Shown piece by piece: positions 1 through 9,924 of a DNA stretch of 64,000 bases. Location: the NCBI RefSeq assembly GCF_902635505.1, contig NC_045429.1:137264804-137328803 (forward strand). Reading direction: 5' to 3'. How positions within the stretch are numbered: position 1 is the first letter of the stretch; each line of letters starts with the position of its first letter. The translations under genes and the position numbers were made by a program. The notes below the pieces were generated by a model. The model was given only the letters and a program-made list of their open reading frames with translations, did no database searches and was not told the origin of the DNA. The stretch is from Sarcophilus harrisii (lineage: Eukaryota; Chordata; Mammalia; Dasyuromorphia; Dasyuridae).

Positions 1-459
1 TCCCACATATAGCTACTAGAGAGATGAGTCCATAAAGAAGAGAATTTAGTATCACTTTCCCAATCACTCAGTTTATATGATAAAATATTTATTGGTCTAC
101 TACTTTTCCTCTGGCTTGGAAATGAATTGAACAAAGTGCTAGCCTCTTTCTATTACAGAAAGAATGGAAAAGTAAATTCAATATTGTGAATATGAAAGTT
201 TCATTTAGAAACAGTAAGGAAGCAGTTTCCAAAACAAGAGGAAAAAGTGAGAAGGAAAATGCACTGGCATTCTGTTGTACAAATACTGTTTATGTTTCTA
301 GAAACAAATAGTTCATCCTGAGCAACTTTGTAATAGACCCAGGGACAGTGAATAACTATTTCATTCAAACACCATTTATTAACAAGCAGACAAACAGAAC
401 AAATTTGAGGCTCTACTCATGTGCCGTTTCCTCTTCTACTTCCCTTTTTCTCCATAGCT
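1..459. other. Unassigned AT-rich sequence
   Basis: No repeat family, gene or RNA is recognised. Base composition is ordinary and AT-rich, and no long open frame exists. Confidence 0.5.
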
Positions 460-605
460 CAGGAGCTCTTAACCTCTTGTAAGAATGTTTTTAAGTGTAT
501 AAAAAAACCCACATAGGATTAAAAAAGAAACCAGATATATTGAAATGAAGATATACATTTTTTCACATTCAATTTCCTAAACTTTTTAAGTTGAGAATCC
601 CTTTC
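460..605. mobile_element. hAT-type miniature DNA transposon fossil
   Basis: The left end reads 'caggagctcttaacct' and the right end 'aagttgagaatccctt'. These match, with changes, the inverted ends of a non-autonomous hAT family that begins 'caggggttcttaacct'. The interior ('cacataggattaaaaaagaaacca') resembles two other copies in this window (about 7955-8330 and 40052-40215). It has no coding capacity. No clear 8-bp target duplication was found. Confidence 0.5.
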
Positions 606-789
606 CTTGATGGAAGTTTTCTCTTCTCAAATATCACATACATTTTGTTTGGATTTGTACTTTGCATTATCCTCTAGAACTAAAGAACAAATCAAATCCC
701 TGTACCACATCAGCTCTTCAAATATTTGAAGAGAACTTTCATAACCTCACCTCTCCTTAACCGATTGTTCTTTATACATGAGAGATGTA

Positions 790-1028
790 ATGAAATAGAT
801 GAGGAATTATATAAGGAAAGAGAGGGAAGGAAGAATAAAAAAAAAGGGAGGAGGCAGGGAGAAGGAAAAGAGGATAATGGAAAAAGGAGAGAAAAAAAGA
901 GGAGAGATAAAGAGACAGAAACAGAGACAGAAACAGAGACAGAGACAGAGTGACAGAGAGTGATAAAGACAGAGATAGAGAGAGAGAAGGAAAGTGTTGA
1001 AGGAGAGGGGAAAAAGGAAGAAAGAGAA
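790..1028. repeat. Purine-rich simple repeat, (GAGACA)n core
   Basis: A GA-rich stretch on the plus strand, with a six-base GAGACA/AAACAG repeat around 910-960 and GA dinucleotides after it. Open frames on both strands here are compositional artefacts (runs of Glu-Thr on one strand, Ser-Leu on the other). Confidence 0.85.
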
Positions 1029-1035
1029 AAAGGGA

Positions 1036-1263
1036 TGATAGTGGTTTAGAGGCCATTAAGTCCACTATCACCACTACCATCTCTCTCATTTTTTACATAA
1101 GAAAACTGAAACTGAGAGCAAAAAAAAAAATTTCCAAGATTATACAGTTCTATTAAGTAGAATTTGAAGCCAGAGTTTGACCTTATGTCTGCCTTCTAAC
1201 CACTACAGTTCATGTTTTTCAGTTTCCATAAATGAAAAAAAAAAAAAAAAGATTTATTGGGAG
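1036..1263 (+). mobile_element. MIR-like CORE-SINE, left part (split by an LTR)
   Basis: Contains 'ataagaaaactgaaactgag', 'agattatacag', 'gaatttgaagcc' and 'aaccactac', the core of MIR-type SINEs in diverged form. It is interrupted by the LTR-like element at 1264-1698; 'ggatcaaatgaggttatat' after the LTR continues the same SINE to about 1760. Confidence 0.65.
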
Positions 1264-1698
1264 TGTAATGCCGGAGAAACTGAGCAAGATAAATTTGAGG
1301 ACAATTTAATAATTTATTTAATGGAGAGATTTACTGGGACCAAATGGATCCATGGTTGGTCCCAGGACTGAATGAGACTTTCATCTCAAAGAATCCAGCA
1401 GTGAATGTCAGATACAAGATTCTTTTATAGGGTAACAAGAAAGGTGACATAATGGGGGAGGTACCTAGGATGACATAATGGGAGGGACTGGAGAGGCTCC
1501 TGATATTCTAATGATGTCTAAAATGGATAAAGACCTTTATTCATCAAACAGTATGAGGGAATGATTATAGTCTAAGATCTAAGATATAAGACCTTTATCC
1601 TAACATTAAGAAGGAATGGTTATAACCTGAGGCCGAGTAACTGAATAGGACAATTAGGGAAACTGGGTCAGGACATTAAAAGGAATTGTGGCACAACA
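1264..1698 (-). mobile_element. Solo LTR-like fossil of an endogenous retrovirus
   Basis: The element is about 435 bp, starts TG and ends CA on either strand, and is flanked by the 4-bp repeat GGAG (1260-1263 and 1699-1702). Read on the minus strand, an AATAAA-type signal lies about 60 bases before the end, as in an R-U5 region. No internal retroviral region adjoins it, so it is best read as a solo LTR. It sits inside an older MIR-like SINE. Family not assigned; the 4-bp duplication suits a class I (gamma-like) element, and its divergence suggests an old copy. Confidence 0.55.
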
Positions 1699-1760
1699 GG
1701 AGGATCAAATGAGGTTATATATGCAAAGTGCTTGGGACCTAAGTAGTCATTATGAAGCCT
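1699..1760 (+). mobile_element. MIR-like CORE-SINE, right part
   Basis: 'ggatcaaatgaggttatat' followed by 'gcaaagtgcttgggacc' is the usual 3' part of a MIR-type SINE and resumes the copy interrupted by the LTR. Confidence 0.6.
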
Positions 1761-2469
1761 GGAATCTTAGAACTGGAGGATCCCTGACAGGCAATATAGT
1801 CTGTGTGTTCTAGGAATAAGCATATTATTTTAGGAAAAAAAAAATGTTCATTACTTCACTGTACCTAGAGCTAATATATGTATCATTAGAAATATGCAGA
1901 TGCTTTGTCTTGTCTCCTCAGTCATAGAGTAAGACAAATGGAATTAATTGACTGATTGAAGCTGAATGTCTACCCAGACATGTCTCTTAAGGGCAATAAG
2001 CAATTAAGAGCTATCCAAAAAGTATGAAATACAATGGATGAGAGGAATAGGAATAGATGCTATAAAGATTCCAGTAGTTGCTTATAAAAAAGTTCAGGTG
2101 AAATACAGATTCTGTCAAAACAGAAAGATCAAAGATGACTCAATTGGTAAGGAAATATAAAATTGACCTTGATCATGTTGTCTAATGTTTTAAATCCTTC
2201 TCATAGGTGCTTAAATTGAGACTAATTAAACACACACCCTACTTAAATAAAATGATAGTTAAATTAAGGGTGTTGCTCTCCATAAAGTTGGTCTAATACT
2301 GTTATTCTTTGGTACTTTAAGGGTTGAGGGATGCCCTCTTATCAAAATCCTTTTAATGAATTTTTAAAGGATGATTCATTCTTTTATAATAAAGGTTTGC
2401 AATTTTATGACCTCTTTCATGTGAGGCTCTCAAAGTGCTTTGCTAGACTAATTAGGTTCTTCAATGCTC
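1761..2469. other. Unassigned AT-rich sequence
   Basis: No gene or clear repeat. The first 40 bases ('ggaatcttagaactggagga') resemble the head of a MIR-like repeat but cannot be followed further. Confidence 0.4.
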
Positions 2470-2765
2470 ATTCATCACAAACATTTATGGAGTATTTACA
2501 ATACTTGTTTCTTTGACTGGAATAGAGATTAGAAGAGGAGGAGGGGGAGAGGAAAGAATGCTCTGAGGTAGGGGTGGGGTATAAAAAAGTAAAGTCATCT
2601 GGAAGTAGGGTAATAGTTGAACTTGTCAAATAAAGGGGTATGAAGAAATAGTATAATTAGGGAAGTCTTCTGGAGAGATGGAATGTTTGAATAAGGTCTT
2701 GAAGGGTGTGTGGTCAGCATTTGGTGGAGAGAAAAGGGAAAATATCAGAGATGGGAGGGCAGGTT
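2470..2765 (+). mobile_element. Ancient mammal-wide dispersed repeat, family not assigned
   Basis: Shows, in diverged form, the order 'acaaacatttatggagtat', 'tagggaagtcttctggaga' and 'ggtcttgaaggg', shared with about ten other places in this window that begin 'caagcatttattaagcacc' and continue 'gggacttgaagga'. It is probably derived from an old LINE. Confidence 0.5.
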
Positions 2766-3195
2766 CTTCCTGCTGAGCCTCTGTTTATGGGTTCTTAACC
2801 TCTGAGTATGGTCCCAGTTGGAGAAGGTCAAAAACATGCCATCAAATCTATTGGGACCAGGTTACTATCCTGGGGCTTGAAATATGAAGACCAAGATCTG
2901 GAGCAAAAAGAAAATAAAATTAACAATGTAGAAGATCTGAGTCAGGGTACCCAGACAAAATCAAGAATATGTTAAGATCAGAATCAGAAAGAGAAGAGTA
3001 ACTCCAAATCTAGTGTCATAAGTTCTATCACAAAGGATCATCAAGAAAAAAGTATTGTCCAGTTCCTCCTTACGAACAACCCCCATCTTCCATAGTCATT
3101 GCGTCCTTTGAATGACTGTGACTTATTCATTATGTTGCTCACTTGGGATCTAGCAAATACCTCTTTATATTATTATTTCCTTTTTTTTTAAAACT
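2766..3195. other. Unassigned sequence
   Basis: Nothing recognised: no gene, RNA or repeat family. Confidence 0.4.
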
Positions 3196-3290
3196 AATTA
3201 GTTTGTAAACATCTCAAGGGCAGCGTGCATGTCTTCTTTAAGTTCAATATATAATAGGCATTCAAAAACATTTGCTGTGGATGATGATAG
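3196..3290 (+). mobile_element. L2 LINE 3' end fragment
   Basis: 'tgtaaacatctcaagggcag', then 'gcatgtcttctt', then 'aataggcattcaaaaacattt', is the diverged 3' end of L2 (stop-proximal 'gagggcagggactgt ... gcctggcacatagtaggtgct'). Confidence 0.5.
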
Positions 3291-3830
3291 GACACACCCT
3301 ATCTACCTCTCTCATGTTTAGTTTGGTAATCCTTAAAATGAAAACTCTCTGAAAGTTTTTTTATCTCTGAAAAATTGGGCTTATTATGCTTATTATGGGT
3401 ATTTAATATAAAATATTAATAATAAAAATATCAGAAACTCAAACATTAAGAGCTAATTTTGTTTTTGTTTAAAGATCATGTTTTGATTTTAAAATTAATT
3501 CCAGAGCATGTAACCTCTCAGACAAGGAAAAGACATAAAAAAATTACTGAGAGTAAAAATCATGACATCATGTTTAGAAGATAGTATGAGAAATTATTAG
3601 CTCATAATCCTTATTTGTTTTTAACCTCCATAGATCCAAGTTTATATATCAATATCTGTCACAAGGTGAATTATATTAGATCTCTATATTGATTACAGGA
3701 TATCTATTTATCAATATATATCATGGGGTTTTATATACACATACACTTATATCAGGATTACATATATGCATTTGCATATATCATAGGTTTTGTATATATC
3801 ACATATATGTATTATTCTTATTATCCTGTG
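3291..3830. other. Unassigned AT-rich sequence with TA-rich patches
   Basis: AT-rich, with TATATA/CATATA patches at about 3640-3820. No gene or clear repeat. Confidence 0.4.
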
Positions 3831-3834
3831 ATAC

Positions 3835-4370
3835 TGTTGAGGTTGGGAAGGGGACCCCAAAAGTCTGGGGTCACAGACCTGTGTCCTGAGGTGTGTCTCA
3901 AAAGAATTTGCAGGCTTGAACCTATTTTCTCGTCAAGGGGCAAAGTTTATTGTAATTGTAACGCTATTACAAATGGGCTGAATGTCCAAAGAAATTAGCA
4001 GAGAAACAAAAACAAGGAGACATATTTATCCAGCTTTCTATCATTGACATGCGAATTCTATGGCTCATAGGTAGAATGGAGGAGTGGTCTTTAGAATTTG
4101 GTTATCACTGACCAACAGATTATTTATCTGACAGTCAGCAATGAACTGAGGAATAGTCCATTCGCTATTGCCTCAGGAGTTTGATCTGTGGGCTATCCTG
4201 AGGCCAGAAGCTATCTGACTGAATCAAACATATTGTCAGAACAATAGCATTCCTAGGTTGGGGGTGGTGGGGGTGGTCAGGGGCAAAGCCAAAGGACTTT
4301 GGAACCAGATTGCCAGAACAGAAGTCCCCCCAAATCATTGCTATATTTTTCTAGAAGCTATACTCCTCCA
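3835..4370 (-). mobile_element. Solo LTR fossil of an endogenous retrovirus
   Basis: A 536-bp element starting TGTTGAGG and ending TCCTCCA on the plus strand, flanked by the 4-bp direct repeat ATAC (3831-3834 and 4371-4374). On the minus strand an AATAAA followed by 'ctttgccc' lies about 120 bases before the end, as expected for the R-U5 part, and the last bases read 'cccaacctcaaca'. No gag, pol or env region adjoins it, so it is a solo LTR left by recombination. The 4-bp duplication fits a class I (gamma-like) retrovirus. The ends are well preserved and the family is not assigned. Confidence 0.8.
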
Positions 4371-4374
4371 ATAC

Positions 4375-4640
4375 TATTAGATAGATAGGTGATAGATATG
4401 CACATATCCACATTATATATATAATTTAGAACTTCTGTTTTGGTTGTATCATTAGAACTCAGGGCATGTTTCCTGAGTATTCTCAATGAAAGCAAATTTC
4501 CATCTTTTCAGAATAGGTTTTATTTTCAGAAATAGCCAGAAATCATTTGAAACCACCTCTGATATAAAAAATTTATGATCAAACTGTGAATATAGTTTCA
4601 GGCTAAAAATATATATAAACAAAAATATATTTGGGTAGAA
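4375..4640. other. AT-rich unassigned sequence with GATA/TA patches
   Basis: Short GATAGA and TATATA patches at 4378-4425. The rest is not recognised. Confidence 0.4.
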
Positions 4641-4765
4641 AGAGAGTTAGATCTGGAGTACCTTCCTGTTTTCAGATCCTTGCTCTGTCACTTATTGACA
4701 GATTGTTGCCTATGTTATTTTGGGCAAGTTATTTAATCTCAATTTGCTCATCTATAAAATGAAGA
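4641..4765 (+). mobile_element. MIR-like SINE fragment
   Basis: 'ttgggcaagttatttaatct', then 'atttgctcatctataaaatg', is the conserved MIR core in sense orientation. Confidence 0.65.
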
Positions 4766-4935
4766 AAATTCTTACTGTGTGATCTGGGCAAGTCACTTAA
4801 TCCTGTTTGCTTCAGTTTCCTCATCTATAAAATGAACTGGAAAAGGAAATGGCAAACTATTCCAGTATCTTTGACAAGAAAACCCCAAATAGGTTTTGAT
4901 GTTGATGTTGATCAGGATTGAAACAGACTGAACAA
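4766..4935 (+). mobile_element. Marsupial CORE-SINE copy
   Basis: 'tgtgatctgggcaagtcact', 'cagtttcctcatctataaaa', 'ggaaatggcaaactattcca', 'gtatctttgacaagaaaac' and a weak 'gattgaaacagactgaac' end give the order of the abundant marsupial SINE. The 5' tRNA-like head is missing. Confidence 0.8.
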
Positions 4936-5540
4936 AAATGAAATTTCGAATAGAAAATTTATAGCAAATTTTCGGAGCTCTAAATCTGAGATCCTGTGAA
5001 CAACATATTGTTTCTATCATGAGACTGGTTTTTATTATGTGGCTCATAAATTCTAGTATCAGCTTCTATATATTCCAAGATTGTTTTCAACAATGAAAGT
5101 ATATGTGCAGAAAAGCAAATAGTATCTAAAAGTGATTATTTTAAAGCTAATCATATTCCTTTAGTTGAGTACATTGTGATTTTTTTATTTTTGGTCACTT
5201 TACTCCCTCTACCATGCTTGAAATTAGAGTGGTCATTTTTTTTCCCTCTCAGTGGCAAGATCTTTATCATCAACTGTGTATATAGGCAAATGTATATGTA
5301 CAGAATAGAGATGGGTATGTAAAGTCTATAAATATACTTCTAAGTGTGTTGCTGATCAGTGAACTGGACACTAAATTCACTAAATCCTTTTTCTATATTC
5401 ATGAAAGTATCGTGGAGGTGAATACGCTTTCAGCTATAATGTGAAGGATGAAAAAATCATAGGAGCAGAGCAAAAAGGGACCTTAGGTTTTTTCTAGTTT
5501 AACTCCTTCCTTATAAAGATGAAGAAATGGAAGAGGGAAA
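4936..5540. other. Unassigned AT-rich sequence
   Basis: No gene or clear repeat seen. Confidence 0.4.
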
Positions 5541-5830
5541 AGAATATGTATTTGTATAGTGCCTATTATGTGCTAGGGATTGTGCTAAATTTTCTTTTTT
5601 TTTTCTTTTTCTTTTCTTTATTTATTAACAAATATTACCTCATGAGTTTCTTATAACAGCCCTGTGACATGGTTAATATTATGATCTCCACTTTGTAATT
5701 AAGGAAACAGGCAGACAGACATTGTCACACAGCTTTTGCAGTGTGTGAAACTGAATTTGAACTCAGATCTTCCTAACTACTTACTGCTCTCTATCTGCTA
5801 CTCTATCAGATGCCTCTATGGAGGGCAATG
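5541..5830 (+). mobile_element. MIR-type SINE, nearly full length
   Basis: 'atagtgcctattatgtgcta', 'attacctcatgagtttctta', 'cagccctgtgacatggttaa', 'aggaaacaggcagacagaca', 'gaatttgaactcagatcttcc' pattern (shown in pieces) follows the MIR-type consensus in sense. A T-rich slippage block of about 35 bases lies inside at 5596-5630. Confidence 0.75.
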
Positions 5831-5955
5831 AAGGATGAAGGCACTGCTAATACAGAAGCTTCTCCAAGTGACTTGCCCAATTATTAAATGGCAGAGTGAG
5901 GATTTGAACCCAAGCCCTCTCCATCCAAATCTAGTACTTTGTACAATAGCACACT
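5831..5955 (+). mobile_element. MIR-like SINE fragment
   Basis: 'ccaagtgacttgcccaatta' and 'gaggatttgaacccaag' are MIR core motifs. The end is lost. Confidence 0.55.
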
Positions 5956-5959
5956 ATCT

Positions 5960-6219
5960 TATTAAAGGAGACAGCTAGCTGGCACAATAGATAGAACTGC
6001 AGGTCTGGCTCAGGAAGACTTGAATTCAAATATGGTCTCAGATGCTTTTATATACACACACACTCAGATACTGTGAGCCTGAGCAAATCACTTTTTCTCT
6101 GTCAGCCTGTTTCTTCAACTAGAAAATGGGTGTAATAATAGCATCTACCTCTCAGGATTGTTGTGAGAATCAAAGATAATATATGTAGAAATACTTAGCA
6201 TGGTGCCTGGAATATAAGA
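5960..6219 (+). mobile_element. tRNA-headed marsupial SINE, 5' part (host of a nested SINE)
   Basis: Starts with a tRNA-like head ('cagctagctggcacaataga') and runs through 'tgagcctgagcaaatcactt', 'aaaatgggtgtaataatagc', 'gttgtgagaatcaaagataa' to 'gcctggaatataagaacata'. A second SINE is inserted here; the host's last bases resume after 6396 ('ataaatacttattccctt'). Confidence 0.75.
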
Positions 6220-6231
6220 ACATAGATACTT

Positions 6232-6384
6232 GAGGATGGCTAGATCGTGGAATGGATAGAGCACTGGCTCTGAAGTCAGGAGCACCTGAGTTCAAATGTG
6301 CCCTCAGACACTTAACACTTCACACTTCCTTGCTATGTAACCCTGGATAAATCACCTACTTCACCAAAAACAAACCAAAAAACC
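6232..6384 (+). mobile_element. tRNA-headed marsupial SINE nested in another SINE
   Basis: Head 'atggctagatcgtggaatgg', then 'gagcactggctctgaagtca', 'cctgagttcaaatgtg' and an A-rich tail. It is flanked by a 12-bp target duplication, 'acatagatactt' (6220-6231) and 'acataggtactt' (6385-6396), with one mismatch, which shows it landed in the older SINE. Confidence 0.8.
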
Positions 6385-6424
6385 ACATAGGTACTTTATA
6401 AATACTTATTCCCTTCCCTTTCTG

Positions 6425-7365
6425 GCCTCTGCCCCCACTTTCCCCCATACCCAAGGCATAGTTTGGTAGAAAGAATCAGATTTGTGTGCATTAACCAAAT
6501 CTATTGTCGATTCTATTTCCAATAAATTTTGTAACTAACAAGAATTATGTACCCAAGAGTAGATAAATGCAGAACACAAATAGTCATAGAAAAAAAGAGG
6601 CTTTTAAATTCTTGCAGAAGGGAATTATAAACGTCTCTTGTAGGACTGCCCAAATCAAAATGAATTGGGGATTTCAAAACTCACTAATAATTTGCCTTAG
6701 GGAATGTACCTTTTGCCTGCTATATTATTTTCAGATGACTCAGAACTAAAATATATATATATGCCCGATGAAAGTATCAAATGGATGAAACTAAGCTTAT
6801 TAGTAGCATAAAATATTTTATGACATGGAGGAAAGAATGTCAAACCATCTGCAAATGGGTGCTTTACTGATTTAACAGAAACCACCACATATGGAAAAAG
6901 TAACAGGAAAGAAAAACAAAGCAAAGGAATTTGGAATCTATTCTTCAACTCCATTCAAAGTTGGTTCAGTCATAAGAAAACAGAGACAAAAGATAAATAT
7001 GGGTGCTTGCTTCCCCTACCCTCTTACTCTGGGAAAAAAGGCAATTTGTGAAAAAGAGAGAGAAACCAAACTTTCTAGATTTTCTTAAAGGGTCTAGGAA
7101 AGGAAAACGCTGGGAGGAAAACACTACTACAATTTCTTTTGGACATTTGTTTTGGAGATTCTTCTTTCTTAGAATAAACAGAGTTAGAAAGAATATCTCT
7201 GTAAAAGAAACAGGGAAAGCAACTAACTCAAAGGAACTTTGCTGTTCTGGTCCTGTGCTGCTATATCTGTCTTTCTAAGAAAGGGCCTCCCCACTCAGTT
7301 ACAAATGCCTCTCCTTTTTGTTTTAAATCACTCTTCAAAAATGCTCTAATTGATGCTCTCTTTCA
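6425..7365. other. Unassigned, partly purine-rich sequence
   Basis: No gene or repeat family recognised. A-rich and GA-rich at 6860-7250. Short open frames here show no domain. Confidence 0.4.
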
Positions 7366-7566
7366 GTACAGCAGCTAAGTAACTCATCAGGTCTGGAAAA
7401 TCTGAGTTCAAATCCAAGTAGTTGTATGACCATGGATAAGTTTCCTCAGCTGTAACACGGGTGTCATAATACCACTTAGCTCCCAAGGTTGTTATAAGGA
7501 TCAGATGAGATTATAATTGTAAATCATTTAGCACAATGCCTGACACAATGTAAACACGATATTTTT
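7366..7566 (+). mobile_element. Marsupial CORE-SINE copy
   Basis: 'aaaatctgagttcaaatcca', 'tgaccatggataagtttcct', 'gttgttataaggatcagatg' and 'aatgcctgacacaatgtaaa' give the SINE order in sense, in diverged form. Confidence 0.7.
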
Positions 7567-7812
7567 GTTGTTCAGTCATTTTAATCATGTCCCACTCTTC
7601 ATGACCCCATTTGGGATTTTCTTGGCAAAGATACTGGAATGGTTTTGTCATTTTCTTCTTCAGCTCATTTTACAGATGAGGAAACTGAGGCAAACAGGGC
7701 TAAGTGACTAGGGTCACTTAGCTAATAAGAGTCTGAGACTGGATTTGAACTCATGAAGATTAGTTTTCCTGATTCCAAGGTCAGTGCTTTATCTATTGTG
7801 CCACCTGTCTAA
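7567..7812 (-). mobile_element. Marsupial CORE-SINE, nearly full length
   Basis: Complete in antisense: 'tcatgtcccactcttcatga', 'gattttcttggcaaagatac', 'cattttacagatgaggaaac', 'tggatttgaactcatgaaga', ending in the tRNA-like head 'ctttatctattgtgccacct'. It abuts the plus-strand SINE before it. Confidence 0.85.
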
Positions 7813-7954
7813 GCAATATATGTGTTAGACATTATTACTAACATTATTTGTAGTTTGACATCACCAAATTACTCTGTTGGATTCTTAGAGGGCATATTAA
7901 CCTTAATGTGATATGGATCTCTGTCACAGTCTGATAGAACTAATGGATCCCTTC

Positions 7955-8330
7955 TTAGAGTGAAAAGTTTAAATTTCATAAAATAAAATGCACTGTATTA
8001 CAAAGGAAGACAATTATTTTATTTTATTTTTTATTATAGCTTTTTATTTACAGGTTATATGCATGGGTAATTGTATAGCATTGACAATTGCCAAACCTTT
8101 TGTTCCAATTTTTTCCCTCCTTCCCCCCATCCCCTCCTCCAGATGGCAGATTGACCAATACATGTTAAATATGTTAAAGTATAAATTAAATACAATTTAA
8201 GTATTTATGTCCAAACAGTTATTTTGCTGAAGACAATTATTTTTAAAATAAAACATACATATACATATGTGTATATGTCGTTAAAAAAGCAAGTTCACAG
8301 ACTCCAAATTAAGAATTTCTGGCAAAATCA
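7955..8330. mobile_element. hAT-type miniature element split by an L1
   Basis: 'aaaataaaatgcactgtatta' in part, 'caaaggaaga', then after the L1 'aaaaagcaagttcacagact' and 'aattaagaatttctgg', match the same hAT miniature family seen at 460-605 and 40052-40215. The L1 at 8021-8228 interrupts it. The outer ends are worn. Confidence 0.5.
8021..8228 (-). mobile_element. 5'-truncated L1 (3' UTR only), young-looking insertion
   Basis: Antisense copy of a marsupial L1 3' end: 'ttattatagctttttattta' (the reverse of aataaaaagctataataa), 'ttgttccaattttttccctc', 'gatggcagattgaccaatac', 'atgttaaatatgttaaagta'. It is bounded by a perfect 15-bp target duplication, 'gaagacaattatttt' at 8006-8020 and 8229-8243, so both ends are fixed. 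It inserted into a hAT miniature element. Very similar to the L1 tail at about 38137-38544. Confidence 0.9.
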
Positions 8331-8339
8331 GGCATATTA

Positions 8340-8520
8340 TAGAGTTAGAGTAGTAGTATGAGATAGTTAAACATTTATTAAGCACCTACTGTGTGCCAGT
8401 GCTTTACAAAGTACTGGAGATAAAATGGTTTTATATTGGATCCTGGAGGCAATAGGGAGTTACTGGAATTTATTATTATTTATTAGTGTAGTAAAGTGAA
8501 CCCTGTACTAGGCAGCAGGA
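8340..8520 (+). mobile_element. Ancient mammal-wide dispersed repeat, two pieces
   Basis: 'aaacatttattaagcaccta', 'ctgtgtgccagtgcttt', then, after a deletion, 'ttggatcctggaggcaatag' and 'ggagttactggaattta'. Same unassigned family as at 2470, 16676 and 53620. Confidence 0.6.
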
Positions 8521-8995
8521 GACCAATCCTTCTTTCACCAGTTACTGTGTGACCTCGGCAAGCTATTTACAAGCTTATTTACTTCTGGGACTTATTGGGC
8601 TGACTTATACAATAAAAATAATGTTTTGCAGCTCTCTTTTCCTCTTCCATTTCCATTCCTACTTGTCCATTTCCTACTCATCTTTAAAAATGGTTTTCTT
8701 CCTGAGTTTTACTCTAAATTCTTCCAAACTACCTGTCTTTAGCTCTAAACAAGAAGTAAACTCTCTTTCTTTGAGCTATTGTTAAAGCAAATAAGCCATG
8801 CATACAAATAACTGTAATATCAGCTAACACAATAAGCCATCCCTATGTACAGAGAGACTATAATGAAGGCATAGGCCGTATTGGTTCCACTTTGTATTAC
8901 TTAAGATGACTAGCTCTCTTGCTAATAGGAGTCTATATTAAATATTGCTTGAGTCCAAGTTATCAGACCAAGATGAAATCTACCCCAGATAATAA
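8521..8995. other. MIR trace, then unassigned sequence
   Basis: 'ccagttactgtgtgacctcg' with 'gcaagctatt' (8538-8570) is a MIR-like trace. The remainder, partly pyrimidine-rich, is not recognised. Confidence 0.4.
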
Positions 8996-9215
8996 TCCTC
9001 CTCTTTGTAGTACAGTGCTTGTCACATAGTAAGTACTTAATAAATTCTGAGTTAGGTATTATACCCATTTTACAGATAAGGAACTAAAGGAATCACAGTG
9101 TGATTTGCCTTTCCAAGATCATATAGCTAGTAAATACCATAAGTATTATTTGAATACAAATTTTCTTGGCACTAGAGTTATCATACTAACCATTATCACA
9201 TACTACCTCTTTACT
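8996..9215 (+). mobile_element. MIR-like SINE
   Basis: 'gtcacatagtaagtacttaa', 'cccattttacagataaggaa', 'atcatatagctagtaaatac'. The order suggests an L2 or MIR tail followed by a MIR core. Confidence 0.6.
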
Positions 9216-9254
9216 GAAAGAGTACCATAGGGTACATGCAAATGTTTCTCAGTC

Positions 9255-9635
9255 ACCAAAAATGTATTTATTTATTTTCATACTTTAAAAAAATTTCAAT
9301 AGTATTTTATTTTTCCAAATACATGGAAAGGTAGTTTTCAACATTCATTTTTGTAAGATTTGGTGTTTCTTCCTCCCTCCCTTATCTCCCCCCTCCTCAA
9401 GACAGCAAACAATCCAATATAGGTTAAACATGTATAGTTCTTTTAAATTTCCATATTTATCATGTTGCGCAAGAGAAGTCAGATCAAATATGAAAAAAAC
9501 TAGGAGAAAAAAAGAAATAAACAAAAACTGTGAAAATACTATGCTTTGATCCATATTCAGTTTCCATATTCTCTCTCAGGATGTAGATGACATTTTTCAT
9601 CCCAAATCTTTTGGAATTGCACCAAGAACTTATTA
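9255..9635 (-). mobile_element. L1 3' end, antisense
   Basis: 'aatagtattttatttttcca' (the reverse of an aataaaatactatt tail), 'tagttttcaacattcatttt', 'agacagcaaacaatccaata', 'tttccatatttatcatgttg' and 'tctctcaggatgtagatgac' run through the 3' UTR of a marsupial L1. No target duplication found. Confidence 0.8.
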
Positions 9636-9639
9636 AGGT

Positions 9640-9910
9640 CTTGCCACTTATTAGGTACTGTGTTAAGGGCTGGAGATACTTTAATAAAGAAGAAACTCTA
9701 TAAATAATTAAGTATGTACAAGATATTTACAGAGGAGATGGAAGATCAGGGTGGCTAGGTGGGGTGGCCAGACTTGGAGTTAAAAAAACTGAATTCATAT
9801 CCAATCTTAGACTTTTAATATCTATGAACCCTGTTTACCTGACTTTCTTCATCATAGAATGAGTTGGAGAATGAAATAGCAAAGTACTCCAGTATCTTTG
9901 TCAAGGATAC
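9640..9910 (+). mobile_element. Ancient repeat trace and a marsupial SINE
   Basis: 9640-9700 has the 'ttattaggtactgtgttaag' opening of the ancient repeat. 9745-9910 is a diverged tRNA-headed SINE ('gtggctaggtggggtggcca' to 'aaatagcaaagtactccagt', 'atctttgtcaaggat'). Confidence 0.6.
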
Positions 9911-9924
9911 ATCCCTGGAAGGTA

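Noticed and set aside
772-1089. 105-residue minus-strand frame with Leu-Ser repeats and a 75-residue plus-strand frame
   Set aside because: Simple-sequence artefact of the GAGACA repeat; no conserved domain.
1264-4370. A complete provirus between the two LTR-like elements
   Set aside because: The two LTRs differ in sequence and each has its own flanks; SINE, L2 and unique DNA lie between, with no retroviral coding region.
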